A stretch of 64,000 bases of DNA from JAEUMY01 sp033764435 (GCA_033764435.1 JANRIX010000007.1:52463-116462); one strand, 5' to 3'; counted from the first letter of the stretch, positions 1-8,679 are shown. The notes: generated by a model not told the origin, from the sequence alone. Made by a program: numbers and translations.

Positions 1-132
1 CACGTCTGAAGCGATTCCTGGACAGCTTCCAGGGCCGCGTGCTGATTGCGGCCGAAAGCGTGGGCCGGCGCGAGACCATGGCGCAGTTTTTCGCCGAACA
101 CGGGCTTGCCATCCCGCCGGCTGAATCGCTGG

Positions 133-144
133 ACGAATATTCGC
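133..144. repeat. GCGAATATTCGC-type palindrome, single mismatch (A at first base)
   Basis: ACGAATATTCGC in mfd; encodes Asp-Glu-Tyr-Ser-Gln. Confidence 0.8.
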
Positions 145-2273
145 AGTCGGACGCGCGGGTCATGCTGTCCGTGTCCCCGCTGGCCGCCGGCTTCATCTCG
201 CCGGACGGCACACAGGCGTTCGTCACCGAGGCCGAGCTTTACGCGACACAGGTGCGCCAATCACGCCGCCGCGATGGCCGCCACAAGTCTTCCACCGAAG
301 GCATGCTGCGCGACCTGGCCGAGGTCAAGATCGGCGATCCGGTCGTGCATGCGCAGCACGGCATCGGCCGCTACCTGGGCCTCGTCAGCATGGACCTGGG
401 TGAAGGCAGCATGGAGTTTCTCCATCTTGAATATGGCGGCGGCGACAAGCTCTATGTGCCGGTGACGCTCTTGCATGTCATCGGCCGCTATACCGGCGCC
501 AATCCCGAGTCCGCGCCGCTGCACAAGCTGGGCAGCGGGCAATGGGAAAAGGCCAAGCGCAAAGCCGCCCAGCAGGTACGCGACACGGCTGCCGAGCTGC
601 TCAACCTCTATGCCCGCCGCGCTGCGCGCCAGGGCTTCGCCTTCCCGCTGAAGGCGCATGACTACGACACCTTTGCTGGCAGCTTCGCCTTCGAGGAAAC
701 GCCGGACCAGGCTGAAGCCATTCGCGCCGTCATCGAGGACATGACCTCGGGCAAACCGATGGACCGCCTCATCTGCGGGGACGTGGGTTTCGGCAAGACC
801 GAGGTCGCGTTGCGGGCCGCCTTCGTGGCCGTCATGGCAGGCAAGCAGGTGGCCATCCTCGTGCCGACCACGCTGCTGGCCGAGCAGCATTTCAACAATT
901 TCTCCGACCGCTTCGCCGAGTGGCCGGTGAAGGTGGCGGAGCTGTCGCGCTTCCGTTCGCCCAAGGAAGTTGCAGCCGCTGTGAAAGGCTTGGCCGAAGG
1001 CACCATCGACATCGTCATCGGCACCCACAAGCTCATCCAGAAGGACGTGAAGTTCAAGAACCTCGGTCTGGTGATCCTCGACGAGGAACACCGCTTTGGT
1101 GTGCGCCAGAAGGAAGAACTGAAGGCGCTGCGCGCGGAAGTCGATGTACTGACACTCACCGCCACGCCCATTCCGCGTACGCTCGCCATGTCGCTGGAGG
1201 GCCTGCGCGATTTCTCCGTCATCGCCACGGCGCCGCAGAAGCGCCTGGCCATCAAGACCTTCGTTGCGCGGCAATCCGACGGCGTCATCCGCGAGGCGGT
1301 GTTGCGCGAACTGAAGCGCGGCGGCCAGGCCTATTACCTCTACAACGAAGTCGAGACGATCCAGAACCAGTACGAGAAGCTCGCGGCGCTGCTGCCCGAG
1401 GCGCGCATCGCCGTCGCCCATGGACAGCTGCGCGAGCGCGAGCTGGAGCAGGTCATGCGCGACTTCTACCACCAGCGCTCCAACATCCTGCTGTGCTCGA
1501 CCATCATCGAGACCGGCATCGACGTGCCCTCGGCCAACACCATCCTCATCCATCGCGCGGACAAGTTCGGTCTGGCCCAGCTGCATCAGCTGCGCGGTCG
1601 CGTCGGGCGCTCGCACCACCAGGCGTATGCCTACCTGCTGACCCCGCCCGAGGAAGCGCTGACCTCGAATGCGAAGAAGCGGTTGGAAGCCATCACCATG
1701 ATGGAAGACCTGGGTGCCGGGTTCCATCTCGCCATGCACGATCTGGAAATCCGCGGCGCAGGCGAAGTGCTGGGTGACTCCCAGAGCGGCGACATTCAGG
1801 AAATCGGCTTCACGCTGTACACGGAGATGCTGGACCACGCCGTGCGTTCGCTGAAGGCTGGAAAGGAGCCTGATTTGTCGCGGCCGCTCAATGTCGCGAC
1901 GGAAATCAACCTGCACGCCCCGGCGCTTCTACCGGAAGACTATTGCGGCGACATTCACGAGCGGCTGGTGCTCTACAAACGACTGGCCAACTGCGAGACC
2001 TTCGACGCGCTGGAGCGGCTGCAGGAATAGCTCATCGACCGCTTCGGTCTGCCGCCGGAACAGACCGAGACGCTGCTCGCGAGCCATCAGTTGCGCATCG
2101 CGGGCAAGCCGCTCGCCATTGCCAAGATCGATGCAGGGCCCTCGGCCATCGTGATCCAGTTCGGTCCCGACACGCCGCTGGAGCCGCAGAAGGTCATCCA
2201 GCTTGTGCACAAGCACAAGAAGTACAAGTTGGCCGGCCAGGACAAGTTGCGCATCGAAGGCGACTGGCCCGAT

Positions 2274-2285
2274 GCGAATATTCGC
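2274..2285. repeat. GCGAATATTCGC palindrome
   Basis: Exact; in the mfd tail, Ala-Asn-Ile-Arg phase. Confidence 0.95.
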
Positions 2286-2323
2286 GTGAATGAAGTGAAA
2301 CGCGTGCTGAAGGAATTGTCGAC

Positions 2324-3175
2324 GTGACGACGCACAATCTCATCATCCAGGGCGCGGACGTTTCCACGCCCGACCTGAAACGCCTGTATGTCATCGCCGA
2401 AGCCAGCGGCATCGAGCGCATTGCCGACATGGCTTTCCGCCTGCCCAATGCGAATATTCGCAAGCGTGACGATATCGCCCTGCACTGCGATGCCGCCGCG
2501 CTGGACTGGGCGTTCATGCCGGCCGGGCGCAAATGGAGCGATCTCGGGCTCATCGCCATGGACATGGATTCCACGCTCATCACCATCGAGTGCCTGGACG
2601 AGATTGCGGATTTCGTTGGCAAGAAGGCCGAGGTCGCGGCCATCACCGAGGCGGCCATGCGCGGCGAAATCGCGGACTGGAAGGAGAGTTTTCGTCGCCG
2701 CGTTGCACTGCTGGCGGGCCTCGATGTGTCGGCCATGGAACGGGTCTACAACGAGCGGCTGCAACTGACGCCCGGCGCGGAGACACTGATTGGCGCCGCC
2801 AAGGCGGCGGGCATCAAGTTGCTGCTGGTGTCAGGCGGCTTCGTTTTCTTCACCGATCGGCTGAAGGCCCGGCTCGGCCTGGATTACGCGTACTCCAACA
2901 CCGTCGAAATCATTGATGGCAAGTTCACCGGACACGTGCTGGGCGATCTGGTCGACGGCGAGGGCAAGGCGCGGCATGTCGCGCGCATCATGGCTGAACT
3001 CGGCATCACGAAGGACCAGGCGATAGCCATCGGCGATGGCGCAAATGACCTGCCGATGATGCGGGTAGCGGGAACAGGTGTCGCTTTCCACGCCAAGCCC
3101 GTCGTGCGCGCGCAGGCGACCTGCGCGCTCTCACATGTCGGGCTGGATGGCGTGGTGAATCTGTTTGCGCACTGA
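2324..3175 (+). CDS. serB: Phosphoserine phosphatase SerB
   Basis: This enzyme catalyses the last step of serine biosynthesis, hydrolysing phosphoserine to serine in the cytoplasm. The 283-residue protein has the HAD nucleophile motif MDMDSTL (Asp80 and Asp82), LLVSGGF as motif II, and GDGANDLPMM as the metal-binding motif near the C-terminus. An N-terminal stretch of about 75 residues is usual for this longer SerB type. It begins at GTG 2324, which overlaps the mfd TGA by a GTGA junction, so the two genes are probably translationally coupled. One iterated palindrome lies inside and encodes Ala-Asn-Ile-Arg at residues 43-46, outside the catalytic domain. Confidence 0.95.
   Translation: MTTHNLIIQGADVSTPDLKRLYVIAEASGIERIADMAFRLPNANIRKRDDIALHCDAAALDWAFMPAGRKWSDLGLIAMDMDSTLITIECLDEIADFVGKKAEVAAITEAAMRGEIADWKESFRRRVALLAGLDVSAMERVYNERLQLTPGAETLIGAAKAAGIKLLLVSGGFVFFTDRLKARLGLDYAYSNTVEIIDGKFTGHVLGDLVDGEGKARHVARIMAELGITKDQAIAIGDGANDLPMMRVAGTGVAFHAKPVVRAQATCALSHVGLDGVVNLFAH
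2450..2461. repeat. GCGAATATTCGC palindrome
   Basis: Exact, flanked to TGCGAATATTCGCA; in serB, Ala-Asn-Ile-Arg phase. Confidence 0.95.
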
Positions 3176-3183
3176 GCGCATCT

Positions 3184-4041
3184 TCAAGCTGCGCGGCGGG
3201 GCGACTGGCCGCGATGCAGCACGCGATCGGCAGCGAGCACCGCCCAGGGTGCATGCGGCTCGTTGCCACGCAGCTCAACGTAATAAGGCGTGAAGTCCGG
3301 CGCGGTCGCGTCGAACAGCTCCTTGAAGTCGCGGATGACGAAGTACGTCTCCTGATAGGTGTCGATCTTGTAGCGCGTGTTCATGATGCGCATGAGATCG
3401 AAGCCGATGCGGTTGGGGTCGGGGCTGTCGATGCAATAGGGCAGCTCGCCGCCCGAGGAAATGATGCCGGCGCCATAGGTGCGCAGACCTTGCGGGGTTT
3501 CGATGAGACCGAATTCCACCGTGTACCAATAGAGACGGGCCAGGAAGTCGAGCGCGTTCAGCCCTTCCGCCTTCAGGCCACCCTTGCCATAGGCTTCGAG
3601 GTAATCCGCGAACACCGGATTGAAAAGCAGCGGCACATGGCCGAAGAAGTCGTGGAAGATGTCCGGCTCCACGATGTAGTCGAATTCTTCCGGCGTGCGC
3701 AGCCACACCGTCACCGGGAAGCGGCGATTGGCGAGATGCTCGAAAAACGTCTTGTCCGGCAGCAGTCCCGGCACCGCCACGATTTCCCAGCCGGTCGCGG
3801 CCTTGAGCTTGGGATTCACCTCGGCAAAATCCGGGATGCCTGCGCTGCAATCCAGCGCATTCAGCGAGTCATTGAATTCCTGGCAGGCGTACTTCGGAAC
3901 CAGTGACGCCTGGCGCTGATACAGGCGGCGCCACAGCTCATGTTCCGCCTGCGAATATTCGCGCCACGGCTGGTCGACCGTGTAGTCCGGCCGCATGTGC
4001 TCGTAGTTGCCGCGCAGTTTGTGATCGGTTTCGCCAGCCAT
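3184..4041 (-). CDS. phhA: Phenylalanine 4-monooxygenase
   Basis: This is a pterin-dependent, non-haem iron hydroxylase that converts phenylalanine to tyrosine and feeds the homogentisate pathway encoded just downstream of it on the map. The 285-residue length fits bacterial PhhA. The two-His-one-carboxylate iron site is visible as His130 and His135 in HDFFGHVPLL and Glu176 in YWYTVEFGL. The start MAGETDHK is 9 bp from the stop of the FAA-hydrolase gene, so they form one transcription unit on the minus strand. An iterated palindrome encodes Glu-Tyr-Ser near residue 29. Serine/phenylalanine genes serB and phhA are convergent here. Confidence 0.95.
   Translation of the reverse strand: MAGETDHKLRGNYEHMRPDYTVDQPWREYSQAEHELWRRLYQRQASLVPKYACQEFNDSLNALDCSAGIPDFAEVNPKLKAATGWEIVAVPGLLPDKTFFEHLANRRFPVTVWLRTPEEFDYIVEPDIFHDFFGHVPLLFNPVFADYLEAYGKGGLKAEGLNALDFLARLYWYTVEFGLIETPQGLRTYGAGIISSGGELPYCIDSPDPNRIGFDLMRIMNTRYKIDTYQETYFVIRDFKELFDATAPDFTPYYVELRGNEPHAPWAVLAADRVLHRGQSPRRAA
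3951..3962. repeat. GCGAATATTCGC palindrome
   Basis: Exact; in phhA, Glu-Tyr-Ser phase. Confidence 0.95.
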
Positions 4042-4050
4042 GTTCGTGTC

Positions 4051-5046
4051 TCAGACGTACTCCTCGACCTTCTGCTCGATGGCACCGAAAATCGTCACCC
4101 CCTGATGATCAAACATCTCGATCTTCACGCTGTCGCCAAACATCAGGAAGTCTTCCTTCGCCGCACCCAGCTCCACCTGCTCGACCAGCCGCTTTTCCAT
4201 GATGCAGGCGTAGCCCGTCGCCTTGTCGTGATTGGAGATGGTGCCAGTGCCGATGAGCGTGCCGGCCTTCAGCTCGCGCGTCTTGGCGGCGTGGCTGATG
4301 AGATCGAACAGGCTGAACGTCGCATCTTCACCCGCATTGGGATTGCCGAACCACTGGTCGCGCACATGGCAGACCATGCGCAGATGCACCTTGCCGCCAT
4401 CCCACGCGCCACCCAGCTCGTCCGGCGTCACCACGACGGGTGACAGCGTGTTGTAGCCCTTGCCGTTGACGAAGCCGAAGCCCTTGGCCAGTTCCTGCGG
4501 GATGAGCTTGCGGTAGGACACATCGTTGATGAGCGTGATGAGCCGCACGGCCTGCGACGCTTCCGCCGGTGTCGCACCCATCTTCACGTCGCCCACGATG
4601 CAGCCTACTTCGGCTTCCAGATCCACACCCCAGTCCTCGGACAGCACACGGATCGGATCACGCGGACCCAGCATGTCATCGGCGCCACCCTGATACATCA
4701 ACGGGTCGGTGTAGAAGCTCTCCGGCACCTTGTCGTTGCGGGCGCGGCGCACGCGCTCCACATGCGACAGGTACGCCGAGCCATCCAGCCACTGATAGGC
4801 GCGCGGCAGCGGTGCCGCGATCTTGCCGCTGGAGAGTGCCGCCTGGAAGTCGAAGGCGTGGCGCTCGTTGCCGCATTCCAGGCTTTCGTACGCATCCAGC
4901 AGCGCGCGCTCGACTTTCGTCCAGTGCTCGATGGCGTACTGCATGGTGGGCGCGATGCCGCTGGCTTCGACGGCGCGGGTGAGGTCACCGTTGACGAGAA
5001 GCAGCGTGCCGTCGCGGGTGGGGCCTTTGAGGGATGCGAGTTTCAT
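4051..5046 (-). CDS. Fumarylacetoacetate hydrolase family protein
   Basis: The 331-residue protein belongs to the FAA-hydrolase fold family. Recognisable features are DWGVDLEAEVGCIVGD in the central metal-binding region, the NDVSYRKLIPQELAKGFGF segment, and GTGTISNHDKATG towards the C-terminus. True fumarylacetoacetases are usually above 400 residues; this shorter form is frequent next to hmgA and hppD in proteobacteria and probably performs the final cleavage of fumarylacetoacetate (or maleylacetoacetate) to fumarate and acetoacetate. It lies upstream of phhA on the same strand with a 9-bp gap. No maleylacetoacetate isomerase gene is visible nearby. The family call is firm; the exact substrate is inferred from context. 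Confidence 0.88.
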   Translation of the reverse strand: MKLASLKGPTRDGTLLLVNGDLTRAVEASGIAPTMQYAIEHWTKVERALLDAYESLECGNERHAFDFQAALSSGKIAAPLPRAYQWLDGSAYLSHVERVRRARNDKVPESFYTDPLMYQGGADDMLGPRDPIRVLSEDWGVDLEAEVGCIVGDVKMGATPAEASQAVRLITLINDVSYRKLIPQELAKGFGFVNGKGYNTLSPVVVTPDELGGAWDGGKVHLRMVCHVRDQWFGNPNAGEDATFSLFDLISHAAKTRELKAGTLIGTGTISNHDKATGYACIMEKRLVEQVELGAAKEDFLMFGDSVKIEMFDHQGVTIFGAIEQKVEEYV

Positions 5047-5071
5047 GAATCGTTCTTTCCACTTTCATTTT

Positions 5072-5099
5072 CCGTTCGCCCTGAGGTATCGAAGGGTGA
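5072..5099 (+). repeat. REP-like palindromic unit, forward copy
   Basis: This copy contains CCGTTCGCCCTGAGGTATCG followed by AAGGGTGA. The same unit recurs inverted at 5588-5614 and 14969-14996 and in the same orientation at 14841-14868; a diverged form lies at 5160-5221. This CGTTCGTCCTGAG-type family is common in proteobacterial intergenic regions. Confidence 0.75.
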
Positions 5100-5159
5100 A
5101 CGCACTTGTTTGATCCGACGCCGAACGAAACGGCCAGCCTGTTAAATCGTGGCCCATTC

Positions 5160-5221
5160 ATCCTTCGATGTGCGCAGCACACCCTGTGCTGAGCCCGTCG
5201 AAGCATCAGGACGAACGGGGA
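5160..5221. repeat. Diverged REP-like palindromic unit
   Basis: CCTTCGATG at the left and CATCAGGACGAACGGGG at the right are the ends of a REP-like unit, with an internal GCGCAGCACACCCTGTGCTGAGC stretch able to fold back. It occupies most of the gap between the FAA-hydrolase gene and the GIY-YIG gene. Confidence 0.55.
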
Positions 5222-5259
5222 CGGGAGTTGCGAAGTTCGCTGTACTAAAGATCAGATTC

Positions 5260-5565
5260 TCACCTCAAATGTTCCGGCAAGGGATTCCTCGTACCCCATG
5301 CGAGTTGCTGAATTCGTTTCCAATCACCGCGCATCAACGCTTCCTTCTTTGCACGACTCCAGCCCTTTATGCGCCGCTCCATTTCCAATGCTTCAACCCT
5401 GCTGCTGAAGGTCTCGCAAAACACCAGCTCAAGCGGTAGTCGGGTTGAAGTGTAGCCCTCAATCTCCCCTGCTTGATGACTGGCCAGCCGCTTCTCAAGA
5501 TTGTCAGTGTGGCCAGTGTAGTAGCTGGAATCGGCACACTTGAGGATGTAGACATAAAACGCCAT
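5260..5565 (-). CDS. GIY-YIG nuclease family protein (UPF0213/YhbQ-like)
   Basis: The 101-residue protein consists of a single GIY-YIG domain: YVYILKC near the start, YYTGHTDNLEKRL in place of the YIG motif, and KGWSRAKKEALMRGDW near the end, a typical end of these small proteins. The family cuts structured or single-stranded DNA in the cases studied; the role of this member is unknown. It interrupts an otherwise single-strand tyrosine degradation block and is bracketed by REP-like units at 5072-5221 and 5588-5614, which suggests that gene and repeats arrived together. Confidence 0.85.
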   Translation of the reverse strand: MAFYVYILKCADSSYYTGHTDNLEKRLASHQAGEIEGYTSTRLPLELVFCETFSSRVEALEMERRIKGWSRAKKEALMRGDWKRIQQLAWGTRNPLPEHLR

Positions 5566-5587
5566 GGAACAGATAGCTTGCGTTCGT

Positions 5588-5614
5588 CCTTCGATACCTC
5601 AGGACGAACGGGGA
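5588..5614 (-). repeat. REP-like palindromic unit, inverted copy
   Basis: TCCTTCGATACCTCAGGACG continuing to AACGGGG is the inverted form of the unit at 5072-5099. It overlaps the last codons of hmgA and the region just before the GIY-YIG start, so the GIY-YIG gene sits between oppositely oriented copies. Confidence 0.75.
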
Positions 5615-6906
5615 ATGGACGCCTTGTCGAATCCGTTCCACACGGCGTCGTAATCACTCTGCGCCGTCTTCAGCGCATGCGCGGTCGGTGCGAACACATG
5701 ACGGCTTTCAAACATGAATGCCAGCGTATCCGCGAGATATTGCGGCTTCAGGTCGGCAGTCGTGGCCTTCTGGTGCGACGCCTTGTCCGGCCCATGCGCG
5801 CTCATGCAGTTGTGCAGCGACGCACCGCCGGGCACGAAGCCACCGCCTTCCTTGGCATCGTAGACGCCGTGGATCAGGCCCATGAATTCGCTCATCACGT
5901 TGCGATGGAAATACGGCGGGCGGAAGGTGTGCTCGGCCACCATCCAGCGCGGCGGGAAAATCACGAAGTCGCAGTTGGCCGTGCCCGCCGTGTCCGACGG
6001 CGAGGTCAGCACGGTGAAGATCGACGGATCGGGATGGTCGAAGCTCACCGTGTTCATCACGTTGAAGCGCGCGAGATCGTACTTGTAGGGATAGAGATTG
6101 CCGTGCCACGCCACCACGTTGAGCGGCGAGTGCGAATATTCGCAGGCCCAGAGATGGCCGCCGAACTTGGCCACCACTTCGGTCTTGCCGCTGTCTTCAA
6201 AGGCCGCGACCGGCGCCAGGAAATCGCGCGCATTGGCGAGACCATTGGCGCCGATGGGGCCCAGGTCCGGCAGTTGGAACATGGCGCCATAGTTTTCACA
6301 GAGGTAGCCGCGGCTCGGGCCGCTGACTTCGACGCGGAACTTGACGCCGCGCGGCACAACCGCGATTTCGCCGGGCGCCGCGGTGAGCACTCCAAACTCC
6401 GTGACCAGCGTGATGACACCCTGCTGGGGCACGAAGAGCATCTCGCCATCGGCGCTGTAGAACGCGCGATCGACCATGCTGCGATTGCAGGCGTACACAT
6501 GCACGCCGACACCCGTTCCGGTCGCGGCGTCGCCGTTGGTCATGAGCGTGACCAGCCCGCCAATGAAATCCGTGGGTGCTGCAGGGATTTCAACTGGCGA
6601 CCAGCGCAGGCGGTTGGGCGGCGTCGCTTCCTCATGACACGGCCCGGTGCGGAGCAAGCCATCGTCCATGCGCTTGAATGCACCATGCATGGCCGACGGC
6701 AGCAAACGGTACTGCCAGGAGAAGAAGTTGTGCGTGCGCGGCGCGGTGAACGCCGTCGCGGAAAACTGTTCCGCGTACAAGCCGAACGGCACCTGCTGCG
6801 GCGAGTTCTGGCCGATGGGCAACGCACCCGGCACGGCCTCGGTTTCGTGACGATTGCCGAAGCCGCTCTGGTACTTCAACTGCAGGGCCACACTCTGATC
6901 GTTCAT
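5599..6906 (-). CDS. hmgA: Homogentisate 1,2-dioxygenase
   Basis: This non-haem iron enzyme opens the ring of homogentisate to maleylacetoacetate. The 435-residue length fits the family. Characteristic segments include YQSGFGNRHETEAVPGALP at the N-terminus, NVVAWHGNLYPYKYDL in the middle and FVPGGASLHNCMSAHGPD in the C-terminal catalytic region. It lies 16 bp downstream of hppD on the same strand. The extreme C-terminus overlaps a REP-like unit, so its last residues (DKASIPRSS) are probably repeat-derived. An iterated palindrome encodes Cys-Glu-Tyr-Ser just before HSPLNVV, where homologues vary. Confidence 0.95.
   Translation of the reverse strand: MNDQSVALQLKYQSGFGNRHETEAVPGALPIGQNSPQQVPFGLYAEQFSATAFTAPRTHNFFSWQYRLLPSAMHGAFKRMDDGLLRTGPCHEEATPPNRLRWSPVEIPAAPTDFIGGLVTLMTNGDAATGTGVGVHVYACNRSMVDRAFYSADGEMLFVPQQGVITLVTEFGVLTAAPGEIAVVPRGVKFRVEVSGPSRGYLCENYGAMFQLPDLGPIGANGLANARDFLAPVAAFEDSGKTEVVAKFGGHLWACEYSHSPLNVVAWHGNLYPYKYDLARFNVMNTVSFDHPDPSIFTVLTSPSDTAGTANCDFVIFPPRWMVAEHTFRPPYFHRNVMSEFMGLIHGVYDAKEGGGFVPGGASLHNCMSAHGPDKASHQKATTADLKPQYLADTLAFMFESRHVFAPTAHALKTAQSDYDAVWNGFDKASIPRSS
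6132..6143. repeat. GCGAATATTCGC palindrome
   Basis: Exact, flanked T/A; in hmgA, Glu-Tyr-Ser phase. Confidence 0.95.
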
Positions 6907-6922
6907 GGCAGCCTGCCTTCGC

Positions 6923-8002
6923 TCAGACCACGCCGCGCGCGATCTGGTCCGCCTCGATCGACTCGAAGAGCGCCTTGAAATTGCCCTCGCCGAAGCCCTC
7001 GTTGCCCTTCCGCTGGATGATCTCGAAGAAGATCGGGCCGATCACCGTCTCGGTGAAAATCTGCAGGAGCTTGTCTTCCTTGCTTTCCTTGTCGAGACCT
7101 TCGCCGTCAATGAGGATGCGGTTCTTGCGCAGACGAACAAGGTCCTCGCCATGGTTCGGGACGCGTGCATCGACGCGCTCGTAGTAGGTGTCCGGCGTGT
7201 CGAGAAAGCGCACCTGCTTGCCGCGCAGCATTTCCACCGTCTCGTAGATATTCGAGGTGGACAGCGCAATGTGCTGGATGCCCTCGCCGTTGTATGCATC
7301 CAGGTATTCCTGGATCTGCGACTTGGTGTCGGAAGGCTCATTGATCGGGATGCGGATCTTGCCGCACGGGCTGGTCAGCGCGCGCGAGGTGAGGCCCGTC
7401 TTCTTGCCCTTGATATCGAAGTAGCGAATTTCGCGGAAGTTGAAGAGCTTCTCGTAGAACTGCGCCCAGGTGTCCATGCGGCCCACGTACACGTTGTGGG
7501 TGAGGTGATCGATTTCCAGCAGGCCCGCGCCAACCGGATTCTGATCCACACCGGCGATGGGCATGAAGTCGACGTCATAGATGGAGCGCGAACCGTAGCG
7601 GTCGATCAGATAGATGAGGCTGCCGCCGATACCCTGGATGGCGGGAATGTTCAGCTCCATCGGGCCGACGGGGCCTTGGTACGTCTTGGCGCCCAGTTCC
7701 AGCGCGCGCTTGAACGCATAGGCCGCATCCTTCACGCGGATGCCGAAGGCGCAGGCGGAGGGGCCATGCACGCGACCGAAGGATTGCGCAAAGCTGTCCG
7801 GCTCGGCATTGACGATGAAATTCACCCCGCCCTGCTTGTACAGCAGCACGTTCTTGGAGCGGTGCTTGGCGACGGCCGTGAACCCCATGGATTCGAACAG
7901 CGCGCCCAGGGCGGCCGTGTCCGGCGCGGTGTACTCGACGAACTCGAAGCCGTCGGTGCCCATGGGGTTATCGAACAGATCTTTGCCGGCGGTGGCGGAC
8001 AT
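6923..8002 (-). CDS. hppD: 4-hydroxyphenylpyruvate dioxygenase
   Basis: This Fe(II) enzyme converts 4-hydroxyphenylpyruvate to homogentisate, the substrate of hmgA downstream. The protein (359 residues from this start) has an N-terminal vicinal-oxygen-chelate domain (FEFVEYTAPD) and a catalytic C-terminal one (EIDHLTHNVYVGRMDTW, IQHIALSTSNIYETV, FFEIIQRKGNEGFGEGNFKALFESIE). A longer frame reaches 8062, but the AGGAG at about 8009-8014 is placed correctly for ATG 8002, giving MSATAGKDLFDN, which matches family length. Two iterated palindromes lie in the divergent gap to the Lrp gene. Confidence 0.95.
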   Translation of the reverse strand: MSATAGKDLFDNPMGTDGFEFVEYTAPDTAALGALFESMGFTAVAKHRSKNVLLYKQGGVNFIVNAEPDSFAQSFGRVHGPSACAFGIRVKDAAYAFKRALELGAKTYQGPVGPMELNIPAIQGIGGSLIYLIDRYGSRSIYDVDFMPIAGVDQNPVGAGLLEIDHLTHNVYVGRMDTWAQFYEKLFNFREIRYFDIKGKKTGLTSRALTSPCGKIRIPINEPSDTKSQIQEYLDAYNGEGIQHIALSTSNIYETVEMLRGKQVRFLDTPDTYYERVDARVPNHGEDLVRLRKNRILIDGEGLDKESKEDKLLQIFTETVIGPIFFEIIQRKGNEGFGEGNFKALFESIEADQIARGVV

Positions 8003-8112
8003 GGGCATCTCCTGATGATCAAAGCTGATGAAGGTCAAAACGGGGCGCAACCAAAGGACCAAATTATAGGTGGGCCAAGCTGCAATGTGCTTGCCATTTC
8101 AGGCAGGCGGGT

Positions 8113-8124
8113 GCGAATATTCGC
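8113..8124. repeat. GCGAATATTCGC palindrome
   Basis: Exact; intergenic hppD/lrp, first of a pair 21 bp apart. Confidence 0.95.
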
Positions 8125-8133
8125 AATATCCTT

Positions 8134-8145
8134 GCGAATATTCGC
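8134..8145. repeat. GCGAATATTCGC palindrome
   Basis: Exact; second of the intergenic pair. Confidence 0.95.
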
Positions 8146-8193
8146 AGTTGCCCACAATTTTCTGCCGAATTCATCCACCGCCGCCTGCCAGCC

Positions 8194-8679
8194 ATGTCCG
8201 CCACCCGCTTCAGTCGCACCGACCTCGCCATCCTCGCGCACCTGCAGAAGGACGGCCGGCTCACCAACCAGGAGCTGGCAGAAAAGGTGTCGCTGTCGCC
8301 CTCCGCCTGCCTGCGTCGCGTGCGGGCGCTGGAGGAGGCCGGCGTCATCCGCGGCTACGTCGCCCTGCTCGACCCGGCCAAGATCAATCTGTCGTTCGTG
8401 GGCTACGTCAACGTGAAACTGGAAAAGCGCGGGCGCATGCCCACCGACGCCTTCGCCAAGGCCGTGCGCGACTGGCCGGAAGTCGTGGGCTGCCACGCGC
8501 TCACCGGCGACATGGACTACCTGCTCCGCATCCACGTTGAAGATTTGCAACATTTCTCTGATTTTGTGATGAACTCGCTGTTGAAACATCCGGGTGTCAT
8601 CGATGTGAAGTCGTCATTCGTTCTGGAAAGCATCAAGGACACGCAGGCCCTGCCGCTCACGCATCTTGCCGGCCGCTGA
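8194..8679 (+). CDS. Lrp/AsnC family transcriptional regulator
   Basis: The 161-residue protein has an N-terminal winged helix-turn-helix (LTNQELAEKVSLSPSACLRRV, residues about 24-45) and a C-terminal ligand-sensing RAM domain (GYVNVKLEK, GDMDYLLRIHVEDL). The family senses amino acids and binds DNA as multimers. It is divergent from hppD, so control of tyrosine or phenylalanine catabolism is the natural inference. The length is normal for the family and the start at ATG 8194 gives a compact N-terminus typical of Lrp. Confidence 0.9.
   Translation: MSATRFSRTDLAILAHLQKDGRLTNQELAEKVSLSPSACLRRVRALEEAGVIRGYVALLDPAKINLSFVGYVNVKLEKRGRMPTDAFAKAVRDWPEVVGCHALTGDMDYLLRIHVEDLQHFSDFVMNSLLKHPGVIDVKSSFVLESIKDTQALPLTHLAGR

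Larger units (their letters stand above)
1..2327 (+). pseudogene. mfd: Transcription-repair coupling factor Mfd, 3' part, with an in-frame amber stop
   Basis: Mfd is the ATP-driven translocase that removes stalled RNA polymerase from lesions and recruits UvrA. The reading frame is open from base 3, so the gene starts upstream of the window. Visible in order are the RNA polymerase-interacting domain (HAQHGIGRYLG, about 350-380), Walker A GDVGFGKTE (about 779-805), the DEEH box (about 1080), TATPIPRTL and the RGRVGRS motif (about 1594). A TAG codon at 2028-2030 interrupts the frame, but the same frame continues to a TGA at 2325-2327 and encodes 98 residues that match the Mfd C-terminal domain (LIDRFGLPPEQ onward). 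Homologues usually have Glu where the TAG sits, so one GAG to TAG change would explain it. This may be a true nonsense mutation, a sequencing error or amber suppression. The stop overlaps the serB GTG. Confidence 0.9.
8063..8193. promoter_or_regulatory. Divergent hppD / lrp regulatory region with two palindromes
   Basis: The gap separates hppD (minus) from an Lrp/AsnC regulator (plus). It holds two exact copies of GCGAATATTCGC at 8113-8124 and 8134-8145, 21 bp centre to centre, about two helical turns, so both would face the same side of the DNA. The regulator may act here, but the same motif occurs all over the window, so the palindrome itself is unlikely to be its specific operator. Confidence 0.5.
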
